Below are positions 33,897 through 44,388 of a stretch of 64,000 bases of DNA, one piece after another (the stretch's first letter is position 1; each line of letters opens with the position of its first letter). Under the pieces are notes generated by a model. That model was not told where the DNA came from, searched no databases, and worked only from the letters and a program-made list of their open reading frames with translations. The stretch lies in NCBI GenBank assembly GCA_047345645.1, contig JBLEFH010000007.1. One strand, written 5' to 3'. The translations under genes and the position numbers were made by a program. Origin of the DNA: JBLEFH01 sp047345645 (GTDB lineage Bacteria; Pseudomonadota; Alphaproteobacteria; Rhodobacterales; Rhodobacteraceae).

Positions 33897-35113
33897 CCTA
33901 TGACGTCCAAAACATCCGCAGCGACTTCCCGATCCTTGCGTCGAAAATCAACGGCAAGCCGCTTGTCTATCTCGACAATGGCGCGTCGGCGCAAAAGCCG
34001 CAGGCGGTGCTCGATGCGGTGGCCGAGGGCTATGGCGAGACCTATTCCAATGTTCATCGCGGCCTGCATCACCTCTCCAATGTCTCGACGAGCAAATATG
34101 AGGCGGTGCGCGGGAAGCTCGCGCGGTTTCTCAATGCGCCCGAAGAGGCGGTGCTGTTCAACACCGGCACGACCTTTGCGATCAACCTGATCGCGCAAAG
34201 CTGGGGTGTGGACAATCTTGAGCCCGGCGACGAGATCCTGATTTCGGTGATGGAACATCACGCCAATATCGTGCCGTGGCATTTTCTGCGTGAGCGGCAT
34301 GGCATCATAATCAACTGGGTCGCGCCGGAGCCGGATGGCTCGCTGCCGGCGGAGAAGGTGATCGACGCGATCACGCCCAATACCAAGCTGATCGCGCTCA
34401 CCCATATGTCGAACACGCTTGGCACGGTGGTCGATGTCGCCACGATCTGCGCCGAGGCGCGGGCGCGCGGGATCGTCACGGTGATCGATGGCTCGCAAGC
34501 GGCGGTGCATATGCCGATCGATATGGCCGCGATCCAGCCGGATTTCTACGCGGTGACGGGCCACAAGCTTTACGGGCCCTCGGCTTCCGGTGCGCTTTAC
34601 GTGAACCCGGAGCGCTACGGCGAGATGCGGCCCTTCATGGGCGGCGGCGACATGATCAAGGATGTGAGCGAGGACGCGATCACCTATGCGCAGCCGCCCC
34701 ATAAATTCGAGGCCGGGACGCCGCCGATCGTGCCGATCATCGGGCTTGGCGCGGCCATTGATTACATGAGCGCGGTCGGGATGGAGAACATCGCGGCCCA
34801 TGAGGCGGGGCTGGCGCAATATGCCTCCGCGCGGCTCAATGATCTCGATTTTCTCGACATTCAGGGGCAAGCGCAGGGCAAGGGCGGGATCTTCTCCTTC
34901 ACCATGAAGGGCGGCGTGCATCCCCATGATATTTCGACGGTTCTCGACAAGAAGGGCGTTGCCGTCCGGGCCGGGCATCACTGCGCGCAGCCGCTGATGA
35001 AGCATCTGGGCGTGAGTGCCACCTGCCGGGCGAGTTTCGGGATGTATAACACCCGCGAAGAGGTGGACGCGCTCGCGGATGCGCTGACCACCTGCTATGA
35101 CCTCTTCGCCTGA
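33893..35113 (+). CDS. sufS: Cysteine desulfurase SufS
   Basis: 406 residues, the type II desulfurase of the SUF pathway. Seen: VYLDNGASAQKPQAVLDAV, RGLHHLSNVSTSKYEAVR, DGSQAAVHMPIDM, AVTGHKLYGPSASGALYV (PLP Lys) and GHHCAQPLMKHLGVSATCRA with the catalytic Cys in TCRASF. SufS normally needs SufE or SufU as persulfide acceptor; neither is in this operon. Last gene of the unit; its stop codon abuts the stop of the convergent penicillin-acylase gene. Confidence 0.96.
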   Translation: MTYDVQNIRSDFPILASKINGKPLVYLDNGASAQKPQAVLDAVAEGYGETYSNVHRGLHHLSNVSTSKYEAVRGKLARFLNAPEEAVLFNTGTTFAINLIAQSWGVDNLEPGDEILISVMEHHANIVPWHFLRERHGIIINWVAPEPDGSLPAEKVIDAITPNTKLIALTHMSNTLGTVVDVATICAEARARGIVTVIDGSQAAVHMPIDMAAIQPDFYAVTGHKLYGPSASGALYVNPERYGEMRPFMGGGDMIKDVSEDAITYAQPPHKFEAGTPPIVPIIGLGAAIDYMSAVGMENIAAHEAGLAQYASARLNDLDFLDIQGQAQGKGGIFSFTMKGGVHPHDISTVLDKKGVAVRAGHHCAQPLMKHLGVSATCRASFGMYNTREEVDALADALTTCYDLFA

Positions 35114-37570
35114 TCACTCCGCCGGGGTGAGCCAGCTTGTGCCAATCGCGCCGCCGCGCGCGATGGCCGGATCGAGCGACATTTGCAGATATTCGCCGCG
35201 CCGCCAGATCGGGGCGAGATCGTCGTAATGGCGCGACAGGAAATGCCCGCTCTGCCCGGTCGAGATGATGAAGACCGAGGCATCGGGGTCCGAGAAATCA
35301 TAAACCCCGCGATAGCCCGCCGCATGGACATTATAGTAAGGGTTCGGCCCGTCACCCGCGATCTTGCCGCGCTGGAGCGTGCCGGTGCCGCCGGGCGTGT
35401 CCTGCAAGATATTCACCACCCACGAGACGAGCGGCACATCGCCAAGCACCTGATGCTTGTGAAACGCCTGATGCGCGGTGCCCCAATGCCAGCTTTCGAG
35501 ATCGCCGCCATAGCGCTCGGTGAGTTCCTGAAGCGCGTCGTCCAAGGCAAGGCTCGACATTTCGGCGCAGGTCTCGACGCGGGTGGATTGCTGAATGTCG
35601 CACCAGGTTGACGCGCCATCGACATCGCGGAACACCCGCTCCATGAAGAGCGGATCGAGCATGTTGAACTCTTCCCAAAGCGGGCCAAGCTCATCCTCGA
35701 TCAGCCGTTTTTGCAGCGCGCGGGTCCAGGCGGCATAGATCAGCGGTTCCGGGGCATGGGCATCCATCCCGCCGGTCCAGTCCGCCAAGCGCTCCAGCAC
35801 ATCGCGGCGCAGCGCATCCTCGCTGCCATCCTCGGCCGCCTCGTCCTGATACCAGAGCTCACGGGCGATGAGCGGCAGCAGTGTCCGAGCGGGCTGGCTC
35901 ACCACATCGGTTTGCGCCTCGATGAAGCTCGCCTGCGAATGGAATTCGCGCTGCTGCATCAGCCGCTCCAAACGCAGGATCCGGTAGGCGTCCCCCCAAT
36001 CATAGGCGATATGCTCAGGGAAGGGCCGGTCCACGGTTTTGTTGTTGGTGTTGCCAATCGCGCCGCTTTCGGGGTTCAGCGTCGCCGGGTTGAGATCATA
36101 GGGCAGCATCCCCTCCCAATCGTTTTCGGGAAGCCAACCGGGTGCCGGAATCCGCCCTTGCGAGCTCATATTGGCGTTGCGCTGCGGCGCGGCCCCCACG
36201 GCTTGCAGCGCGATATTGCCATTCGCGTCGGCCATCACGACATTCTGCGCCGGTGCGACCTGAAAGCGCCCGATGCGCCGCGCCTCCGCGACCGATTTGG
36301 ACCGCATCATCTGCACGGCGGCATCCATGGAGCGGTCGGGCGAGGTCAGCGCCGTCCAGCTCAGCGCCATCACATGGCCCGGCGGGGTCACATCGCCCAC
36401 ATCATACATTTGCGGCTCAAGGATCGGCCCGTGGCGGGTGGAGCGGGTGACATGCTCGATATCCTCGCCATCCTTCACGCGGATGATGGAGAGCCGCTCG
36501 CCCACGGGCGCGATCCCGTCCGGCGTGACATAATCGCCGCCATCCTCGGTCAGCCGTTCGAGATAGAGATCCTGATCGTCGAAATAGGCGGTTGTGAGGC
36601 CCCAGGAAAAGCTGTTGTTCCGCCCGACCAGCACTACTGGCATCCCTGGAATAGTGCCGCCGATAACGGGCCCGTCGGGAAATTCGAGCCGGGCGAGCAT
36701 CCAGATCGAGGGCGCGGAGAGGCCGAGATGCGGGTCCGACGCCAGCAGCGCGCCGCCGCCCGCCGTGCGCGCCGGTGCGGCGGCAAAGGCGTTGGAGGCC
36801 CCCGCGAAAGTCCGGTCCGGGATTGGGTCGAGCGCAAGGCGGCTCGGCGCCGGACCGACCTCCCAGCCTTCCGGGAAAAGCGCCGCGAAATCAGGCATGT
36901 CCATCACACCAGGGCCGGGGCCGTCCGGCATCAGATCCCGCGCCCTCTGCGCATCGACCGAGAGCAGGAGCTTGGCCCGCAGGACCTCGGATTTCGCGCT
37001 GTCCGTCATTTGCAGCGCCATCAGTTTGAGGATGGCGAGACTGTCCGTCGGGGTCCAGGGCGCGATGTCGGCATCGAAGAGGAAAAACTCCGGCGCGCCG
37101 CGGCCAAGCGCATCGCGCTGCACCGTCGCGATCCACGCATTGACGCCGTCCGCATAAGCCTCCAGCGCCGCGCGGGTTTCCGGGCTTTGGTCGGGCAGCG
37201 CATCCTTCGCCGCGCCGTAAATATCGACCGTCCGCAGGAACCGGTCGATCTCCACCGTCTCGCTGCCGAACATCTCCGAGAGCCGACCCTGCGCCGTGCG
37301 CCGCAGCATGGTCATCTGCCAGAGCCTGTCCTGCGCATGGACAAGGCCGAGCGAGAAGAAAATATCGTGATCGCTCTCGGCGAAAATATGCGGGACGGCA
37401 TAGGTGTCGCGGACGATCTCGACAGGCGCGTCCAGCCCCTCAAACATCATGTCGCGCGAGTAATCGGGCAGGCTCTGGCTCGCCAGATAATAGGCGAGGC
37501 CAATCGCGGCGGCGATCAGAACCGTCACGAGCAAGAACAGCCGCAACACCCAATTAAACACCGCCCGCAT
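35114..37570 (-). CDS. Penicillin acylase family Ntn-hydrolase
   Basis: 818 residues. An N-terminal hydrophobic segment (WVLRLFLLVTVLIAAAIGLA) anchors or exports it to the periplasm. The alpha-chain part has IVRDTYAVPHIFAESDHDIF and LGLVHAQDRLWQM. The auto-processing site is about residue 259 (TFAGASNAFAAAP), where Ser would become the N-terminal nucleophile of the beta chain; next come LLASDPHLGL and RNNSFSWGLTTAYFD. Members cleave beta-lactam side chains or acyl-homoserine lactones; either is possible, and AHL acylase (quorum quenching) is plausible in a roseobacter. No terminator separates it from sufS. Confidence 0.9.
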   Translation of the reverse strand: MRAVFNWVLRLFLLVTVLIAAAIGLAYYLASQSLPDYSRDMMFEGLDAPVEIVRDTYAVPHIFAESDHDIFFSLGLVHAQDRLWQMTMLRRTAQGRLSEMFGSETVEIDRFLRTVDIYGAAKDALPDQSPETRAALEAYADGVNAWIATVQRDALGRGAPEFFLFDADIAPWTPTDSLAILKLMALQMTDSAKSEVLRAKLLLSVDAQRARDLMPDGPGPGVMDMPDFAALFPEGWEVGPAPSRLALDPIPDRTFAGASNAFAAAPARTAGGGALLASDPHLGLSAPSIWMLARLEFPDGPVIGGTIPGMPVVLVGRNNSFSWGLTTAYFDDQDLYLERLTEDGGDYVTPDGIAPVGERLSIIRVKDGEDIEHVTRSTRHGPILEPQMYDVGDVTPPGHVMALSWTALTSPDRSMDAAVQMMRSKSVAEARRIGRFQVAPAQNVVMADANGNIALQAVGAAPQRNANMSSQGRIPAPGWLPENDWEGMLPYDLNPATLNPESGAIGNTNNKTVDRPFPEHIAYDWGDAYRILRLERLMQQREFHSQASFIEAQTDVVSQPARTLLPLIARELWYQDEAAEDGSEDALRRDVLERLADWTGGMDAHAPEPLIYAAWTRALQKRLIEDELGPLWEEFNMLDPLFMERVFRDVDGASTWCDIQQSTRVETCAEMSSLALDDALQELTERYGGDLESWHWGTAHQAFHKHQVLGDVPLVSWVVNILQDTPGGTGTLQRGKIAGDGPNPYYNVHAAGYRGVYDFSDPDASVFIISTGQSGHFLSRHYDDLAPIWRRGEYLQMSLDPAIARGGAIGTSWLTPAE

Positions 37571-37643
37571 ATCGCCTCCGTTTGATTTGTCTCTGTTTTG
37601 CGATAGGTGGGGAGAGAGGTAAATGCTTACTTAAGGGAAAGAC

Positions 37644-38501
37644 ATGGTGAAGACGGCATTTCTGGGCTTGGGGGTCATGGGCGCGCCCATGGCGGGGCAT
37701 TTGGCGACGGCGGGCCATGAGGTGACCGTCTATAACCGCACAGGCGCGAAGGCGGAGGCGTGGGTGAAAGAGCATGGCGGCCGCGCTGAAGCCACGCCCG
37801 AAGCCGCGGCCAAGGGTCAGGAGATCGTGTTTTGCTGTGTCGGCAATGATGACGATCTGCGCGAGGTGGCCATCCCCGCGATTGAGGCGATGGAGAAGGG
37901 CGCGCTCTTTGTCGATCACACCACGGCGTCGGCGGAAGTGGCGCGGGAATTGGGCGAGCTAGCCGCCTCGCGCGGTGTCGGCTTTGTCGACGCGCCGGTC
38001 TCCGGCGGGCAGGCCGGTGCGGAAAACGGTGTGCTGACCGTGATGTGTGGCGGCGCGCAAGCGGATTTCGACCGCGCCCAGCCGGTGATTGACGCCTTTG
38101 CGCGGTCTTGCGTGTTGATGGGGCCGGTGGCGTCGGGCCAGCTCACGAAGATGGTGAATCAAATCTGCATCGCCGGGCTGTTGCAGGCGCTCTCCGAAGG
38201 GATGAATTTCGCCGCCAAGGCCGGGCTCGACGGGGAAAAACTCATCGACGTGATCTCCAAAGGCGCGGCGGGAAGCTGGCAGATGGAGAATCGCGGCAAA
38301 ACCATGCTCGCCGACGAGTTCGATTTCGGCTTCGCGGTGGACTGGATGCGCAAGGATCTGGCGATTTGCCTTGCCGAAGGTGAGCGCAATGGCGCGGCGC
38401 TGCCCGTGACCGCGCTGGTCGATCAGTTTTACAAGGATGTTCAGGGGCTTGGCGGCAATCGTTGGGACACGTCCAGCCTGATGCGCCGGTTAACCAAGTG
38501 A
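37644..38501 (+). CDS. NAD(P)-dependent beta-hydroxyacid dehydrogenase
   Basis: 285 residues, related to mmsB at 15233 but a different subgroup. Seen: TAFLGLGVMGAPMAGHLATA (NAD loop), VDAPVSGGQAGAENGVLTVM, GQLTKMVNQICIAGLLQALS (catalytic Lys) and FAVDWMRKDLAICLAEGERN. Candidates include 3-hydroxyisobutyrate, glyoxylate/succinic-semialdehyde and tartronate-semialdehyde reduction; sequence alone does not decide. Monocistronic, divergent from the acylase gene with a 73-bp gap. Confidence 0.88.
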   Translation: MVKTAFLGLGVMGAPMAGHLATAGHEVTVYNRTGAKAEAWVKEHGGRAEATPEAAAKGQEIVFCCVGNDDDLREVAIPAIEAMEKGALFVDHTTASAEVARELGELAASRGVGFVDAPVSGGQAGAENGVLTVMCGGAQADFDRAQPVIDAFARSCVLMGPVASGQLTKMVNQICIAGLLQALSEGMNFAAKAGLDGEKLIDVISKGAAGSWQMENRGKTMLADEFDFGFAVDWMRKDLAICLAEGERNGAALPVTALVDQFYKDVQGLGGNRWDTSSLMRRLTK

Positions 38502-38504
38502 AAA

Positions 38505-38545
38505 CACACCGCAATCTGCGTTTGAGATCGGCAGGTTGCGGCGTG
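38505..38545. terminator. Probable terminator between dehydrogenase and SYLF lipoprotein
   Basis: CACACCGCAA (38505-38514) pairs with TTGCGGCGTG (38536-38545; one G-T), then CTTTA on the plus strand and a preceding AAAA for the convergent gene. The loop is long and the T-run short. Confidence 0.5.
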
Positions 38546-38555
38546 CTTTAAAAGT

Positions 38556-39185
38556 TCAGCCAAAGCGCGTGTATTTTACGCCATCAATGCTCGCGCTGCC
38601 CAAAAGCCCGCGCTGGTTGAACACGATCGCATAGACCGGTGCGAAGAGGCTGCTGCTCTCGGCGCCCACGGTCATGCCGTTGTTGAAAAGCGCATATTTG
38701 AGGTCCGCGCCCGCCGTCCAGCCAGAGCCCTGACGGAAGCGGTAGAGCCCTTCCGTGGTCATGAAGAGTAGGGCATGGGCGAGTTTCTGCGCCCCGGCCT
38801 GAAAGCCGAAACTGCCGCCAACCATTTGATAATAGGCAACATTCGCGCCGCCGATATTCAGCGCGCCATTGCCGTAATAGCCGCCGACCATCATGCTGGC
38901 CTCGGTCACATCGGGCATCATCAGAATGCCCTTGGCCTGCGCGATCAGCGGCTCCGCCGCGGGCACGAGGTTGCGCATCTGCTTGATGCCGATATCGACC
39001 TTGGCATCGACCAGACGCTTGTCAGGATTGCCAAGCGCCGGAAGCTCTGGCGTTGTCAAAGCCGGTGCGGTTGGCATTGAAAGGGAAGGGAAATTCGGGC
39101 CGCCCGTCTGCGTGCAGCCCGCAACCGCGCCCGCTGCCGCCATGCCGCCCGCCGCGAGAAAACCCCGCCGTGTTAAACTGCTCAT
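38556..39185 (-). CDS. SYLF/YSC84-domain lipoprotein
   Basis: 209 residues. A twin-arginine-like signal (SLTRRGFLAAGG) ending in a lipobox (AVAGC, Cys about 24) predicts a lipidated periplasmic protein. The mature part is a SYLF domain: PLIAQAKGILMMPDVTEASM, GGYYGNGALNIGG, VAYYQMVGGSFGFQAGAQ and a closing LLGSASIDGVKYTRF. SYLF domains bind lipids in eukaryotes; bacterial members are of unknown role. Monocistronic. Confidence 0.87.
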   Translation of the reverse strand: MSSLTRRGFLAAGGMAAAGAVAGCTQTGGPNFPSLSMPTAPALTTPELPALGNPDKRLVDAKVDIGIKQMRNLVPAAEPLIAQAKGILMMPDVTEASMMVGGYYGNGALNIGGANVAYYQMVGGSFGFQAGAQKLAHALLFMTTEGLYRFRQGSGWTAGADLKYALFNNGMTVGAESSSLFAPVYAIVFNQRGLLGSASIDGVKYTRFG

Positions 39186-39245
39186 GTCCTGCTCCGTTAT
39201 TTTTATGGGCCGGACATTACCACGGCAAAGACCGCGCGGCCAAGT

Positions 39246-40238
<993 letters not shown>

Positions 40239-40340
40239 GACAATCTCCTTTTCCTCCCCTTTGCCCGCCTCGCGCGGCAATTGCAATCACCCGGCGCGCC
40301 GGGTTACATGCCGTCTCGACCCGCAGTCTGAAAGATCACC

Positions 40341-40847
40341 ATGACCTTCCGCGATATTTTGATGCAAATCTGGACGGAGCAGAGCTTCGCCTCGATCTGG
40401 TATTGGGCGCTGTGGATCTATCTGATCCATGACGGGCTGGCGCGGGTCTGCGGGGTGCCGGCGGATGTGATCGCCGAGGCCAAGCGTGACCCGGTCTGGC
40501 AGCGCCGCGCCGAGGCGCTGGCCGAGGCGCAGACCGCCCGCATCCGCGCGGTGTGGGAGAGCGCGGGCTGGTTTTTCGCCGGAGTCATCGCCTTTGTGTT
40601 CGCGCTCTTCTGGGTGATCGGCTGGATCTATGGCGCGCCCATGGGGCAAGCACTGTCGCTCCTTCTGATCCCGTTTTTGCTGGCGCGCTGGCGCGGGCGG
40701 CGCACGGCGCGGCGCGGGCTGGAGGGACCGGCCCTGCTTGACGCGCTGGAGCGGACACGGCGCGGCAACAGCGTCATTCTCACCATCGGATTCACCTTCG
40801 CGCTGATCCTGGCGCTGTTTCATCTTCAGGGGCAATTTTTATGGTAA
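40341..40847 (+). CDS. Membrane protein upstream of mfd, unknown function
   Basis: 168 residues, not recognised. N-terminal hydrophobic segment (FASIWYWALWIYLIHDGLAR), a charged helix (AEAKRDPVWQRRAEALAEAQ), then AGWFFAGVIAFVFALFWVIG, GQALSLLLIPFLLARW, a basic stretch (RWRGRRTARRGLEG) and a C-terminal VILTIGFTFALILALF, giving about four membrane segments. Overlaps mfd by 7 bases, so mfd may be translated by coupling. Confidence 0.65.
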   Translation: MTFRDILMQIWTEQSFASIWYWALWIYLIHDGLARVCGVPADVIAEAKRDPVWQRRAEALAEAQTARIRAVWESAGWFFAGVIAFVFALFWVIGWIYGAPMGQALSLLLIPFLLARWRGRRTARRGLEGPALLDALERTRRGNSVILTIGFTFALILALFHLQGQFLW

Positions 40848-43800
40848 GGACGCTGGTTGGCGGTGCGCCGGAAGGGTTTGACGCCAAACTGATCGGGGAT
40901 CTCGTCGGGGACACAAAGGGTCCGGTCCTGCATATTGCGCGGGATGAGGCGCGGATGGCCGCCGTCCAGGCGAGCCTGCGGTTTTTCCGGCCCGATCTGC
41001 CCGTGCTGCGCTTTCCGGGGTGGGATTGTCTGCCTTATGACCGCGTCTCGCCAAATGCGAGCGTGTCGGCGGCGCGGATGGCGGTGCTGGCGCAACTGGC
41101 GAAAGGGTGGGACCGACCTTCGGTGATCATCGCGCCCTTGCGGGCGGCGATGCAGAAACTGCCGTCGCGTCAGTTGGTTGGCGGCAGTTCGTTCACCGCG
41201 AGCGTCGGGAACCGGATCGACGAGGCGGCGCTCCGGGCCTATCTCGTCCGCATGGGCTTTAACCAGGTGCCGACCGTGATGGAGCCCGGCGATTACGCCA
41301 TTCGTGGCGGCATCATCGACATTTTCCCGGCGGGGGAGAAACAGCCGATCCGTCTCGATCTTTTCGGTGACGTCTTGGATGCCGCGAAACGGTTCGACCC
41401 GGTGACGCAGCGGAGCGGCGAGACGGTCAAGCAGATCGCGCTCGCGCCGGTCTCCGAAGTGATCCTTGAAGAGGAGACGATCACCCGGTTTCGGCAAAAC
41501 TACCGCACCGCCTTCGGGCAGGTAGCGAGCGACCCGCTTTATGAGGCGGTCTCCGCCGGGCGCAAGCATCAGGGCATGGAGCATTGGCTCGGCTATTTTT
41601 ACGAAGATCTGGAGACGCTGTTTACCTTCCTGCCGGGCGCGCCGGTGACGCTGGACGACCAGATCCCGGCGATGCGCGCGGCGCGGAGCGAGGAAATCGC
41701 GACGCAATATCAGACGCGGCTGGAGGCGATGGAGGACAAGAACCGGATGGGCGGCACGCCTTACCGGCCCGCGCCGCCAGAGACGCTTTACCTTGATGAA
41801 GCAGCATGGATGACCGCGCTGGAGCCGCGGGCAGTGCGGCAATTCTCGCCCAATCCGACGCCCTCCGGCCCCAATGTGATCGACGCGGGCGGGCGGCTTG
41901 GCCGTGAGTTCAGCGCCGAGCGCAAACGCGAGGAAATCAATCTTTTCAGCGAATTGGCGGCCCATGTCAAAGCGCGGCTCAAAGAGGGCCCCGTGGTGCT
42001 GGCGAGCTATTCGGATGGCGCGCGGGACCGGATGCAGAGCCTTTTGAATGACGAGGGGATCGCCAGCAAAACCATAGCGCGGGCAGGGGATGTGAGTGAG
42101 GGCGTGAACCTCGCCGTCTGGGCGCTCGAAAGCGGGTTTACCGCGCCGGATCTGACCGTGATCGCCGAGCAGGATATTCTGGGCGACCGGCTCATCCGCC
42201 GCGCCAAGAAACGCCGCCGGGCGGAGAATTTCCTGAAAGAGTCGAGTTCGCTCAAACAGGGCGATCTCGTGGTCCATATCCAGCACGGGATTGGTCGCTA
42301 TCAGGGGCTAGAGACGGTCGATGTGACCGGCGCGCCGCATGAATGTCTTCTCCTTGAATATGCGGGCGGCGATCGGCTCTATCTGCCCGCCGAAAACATT
42401 GATCTGCTGTCCCGCTACGGTCATGAGCAGGGGCTTTTGGACCGTCTCGGCGGCGGCGCGTGGCAGGCTAAGAAGGAAAAGCTGAAAGAGCGGATCAAGG
42501 AGATGGCGGAGAAGCTGATCCGCCTTGCCGCCGAGCGCTACCTGCGTAACGCCCCGAAATTCCAGCCACATCACCATCTCTGGGAAGAGTTCTGCGCGCG
42601 TTTCCCCTATCAGGAGACCGAGGATCAGCTAACCGCCATCGCCGATGTGCTGAGCGATTTTGAAAGCGGGCGCCCGATGGACCGGCTCGTCTGCGGCGAT
42701 GTCGGGTTCGGCAAGACCGAGGTCGCGCTGCGGGCCGCTTTCATCGCCGCGATGGAGGGGCATCAGGTGGCGGTGATCGCGCCGACGACGCTGCTCGCTC
42801 GCCAGCATTTCCAGAACTTCGCCGAGCGCTTCCGGGGCTTCCCGCTGAAAGTCCGGCAACTTTCGCGTTTCGTCTCGGCCAAGGATGCGAAGGCGACGCG
42901 GGACGGGCTGGCCGATGGCTCCGTCGATATCGTCATCGGCGCCCATGCTTTGCTGGCAAAATCCGTACGGTTCAAACGGCTTGGATTGGTGATTGTCGAT
43001 GAGGAGCAGCATTTCGGCGTGGCGCATAAGGAGCGGCTGAAGGCGCTGCGCTCTGATGTGCATGTGCTGACCCTGACGGCCACGCCGATCCCGCGCACGC
43101 TGCAAATGGCGTTGACCGGGGTGCGGGACCTCTCGATCATCGGCACGCCGCCCGTGGACCGCCTCGCGATCCGCTCCTATGTGAGCGAATTCGATCCGGT
43201 GACCATCCGCGAGGCGCTTTTGCGCGAGCATTATCGCGGCGGGCAGAGTTTCATCGTGGTGCCGCGCGTTTCCGACATCCCCGAATATGAGGATATGCTG
43301 AAAGAGCTGGTGCCCGAGGTGAAAACCGTCACGGCCCATGGCCAGCTGGCGGCCGGTGATCTCGATCAGCGGATGAATGCGTTCTACGACGGACAATATG
43401 ATGTGCTGCTCGCGACCACGATCATCGAGTCCGGCCTCGACATTCCACGGGCCAATACGCTGATCGTGCTGCGCGCCGATATGTTTGGCCTCGCGCAACT
43501 TTACCAGATCCGGGGCCGGGTCGGGCGCTCGAAAATCCGCGCCTATGCCTATTTCATGACCGAAGCGGGCCAGCGCCTCACGCCCGCCGCGCAGCAGCGG
43601 CTCAAAGTGCTGGCGGCGCTTGATGGCCTCGGGGCCGGGTTCGCGCTCGCCAGTCAAGATCTCGATATTCGCGGGGCCGGCAATATCCTTGGCGAAGAGC
43701 AGTCCGGGCAGGTCCGCGAAGTTGGTTACGAGCTTTACCAGGACATGCTGGAGGAGGCGATTGCCAAGCTGAAATCCGGCGAGATGGGGGATGTGGATCT

Positions 43801-44266
43801 CTCGGAAAGCTGGTCGCCGCAGATCAATCTCGGTGTGCCGGTGCTGATCCCGGAGGATTATGTGCCGGATCTCGATGTACGCCTCGGCCTCTATCGCCGC
43901 CTGTCGGAGATGGAGAAGAAGGTCGAGATGGAAGGCTTTGCCGCCGAGCTCATCGATCGGTTCGGGCCGCTGCCCAAAGAGGTGGACGGGCTGATGAACA
44001 TCATGCGGATCAAGGCGATGTGCCGCCGCGCCAATGTCGAGCGTCTCGATGGCGGGCCGAAGGGGATCACGCTGCAATTCCGCGACGACAAATTCCCTAA
44101 CCCGGCGGGCCTTGTGCAATTTATTCAGGACCAGCGCGGCACGGCGAAGGTGCGCGACAACAAGCTCGTGGTCAAACGGGACTGGGATCGTGACGGTCAG
44201 AAAGTCAAAGGGGCCTTCCAAATCGTTCGGGATCTCGCGGCGCTTGCGAAGGAAATCTCTCGCTAA
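40841..44266 (+). CDS. mfd: Transcription-repair coupling factor
   Basis: 1141 residues, near full length. It removes RNA polymerase stalled at lesions and recruits UvrA. Seen: N-terminal UvrB-like region (HIARDEARMAAVQASLRFF, LPYDRVSPNASVSAARM, YAIRGGIIDIFP), RNAP-interacting region (GDLVVHIQHGIGRYQGLETV), helicase core (VCGDVGFGKTEVALRAAF Walker A, VIVDEEQHFGVAHKERLK, TLTATPIPRTLQMALTG, TTIIESGLDIPRANTLIV, IRGRVGRSKIRAYAY) and the TRCF C-terminal domain (QINLGVPVLIPEDYVPDLDV). Confidence 0.97.
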   Translation: MVRTLVGGAPEGFDAKLIGDLVGDTKGPVLHIARDEARMAAVQASLRFFRPDLPVLRFPGWDCLPYDRVSPNASVSAARMAVLAQLAKGWDRPSVIIAPLRAAMQKLPSRQLVGGSSFTASVGNRIDEAALRAYLVRMGFNQVPTVMEPGDYAIRGGIIDIFPAGEKQPIRLDLFGDVLDAAKRFDPVTQRSGETVKQIALAPVSEVILEEETITRFRQNYRTAFGQVASDPLYEAVSAGRKHQGMEHWLGYFYEDLETLFTFLPGAPVTLDDQIPAMRAARSEEIATQYQTRLEAMEDKNRMGGTPYRPAPPETLYLDEAAWMTALEPRAVRQFSPNPTPSGPNVIDAGGRLGREFSAERKREEINLFSELAAHVKARLKEGPVVLASYSDGARDRMQSLLNDEGIASKTIARAGDVSEGVNLAVWALESGFTAPDLTVIAEQDILGDRLIRRAKKRRRAENFLKESSSLKQGDLVVHIQHGIGRYQGLETVDVTGAPHECLLLEYAGGDRLYLPAENIDLLSRYGHEQGLLDRLGGGAWQAKKEKLKERIKEMAEKLIRLAAERYLRNAPKFQPHHHLWEEFCARFPYQETEDQLTAIADVLSDFESGRPMDRLVCGDVGFGKTEVALRAAFIAAMEGHQVAVIAPTTLLARQHFQNFAERFRGFPLKVRQLSRFVSAKDAKATRDGLADGSVDIVIGAHALLAKSVRFKRLGLVIVDEEQHFGVAHKERLKALRSDVHVLTLTATPIPRTLQMALTGVRDLSIIGTPPVDRLAIRSYVSEFDPVTIREALLREHYRGGQSFIVVPRVSDIPEYEDMLKELVPEVKTVTAHGQLAAGDLDQRMNAFYDGQYDVLLATTIIESGLDIPRANTLIVLRADMFGLAQLYQIRGRVGRSKIRAYAYFMTEAGQRLTPAAQQRLKVLAALDGLGAGFALASQDLDIRGAGNILGEEQSGQVREVGYELYQDMLEEAIAKLKSGEMGDVDLSESWSPQINLGVPVLIPEDYVPDLDVRLGLYRRLSEMEKKVEMEGFAAELIDRFGPLPKEVDGLMNIMRIKAMCRRANVERLDGGPKGITLQFRDDKFPNPAGLVQFIQDQRGTAKVRDNKLVVKRDWDRDGQKVKGAFQIVRDLAALAKEISR

Positions 44267-44388
44267 CCCGCTGAAAACTGCGTATTCAAGAAATGGTGAC
44301 TCGAATTTTTTGACATACTCCGTCATAAGGTCGCCGATGCGCGTTGTGAACGACGCTGCAGAATCTGTTGATTCGAAAGGAAAACGAC

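Noticed and set aside
35711..37585. 624-codon rightward frame antisense to the acylase
   Set aside because: The leftward frame has the full penicillin acylase architecture; this one has none.
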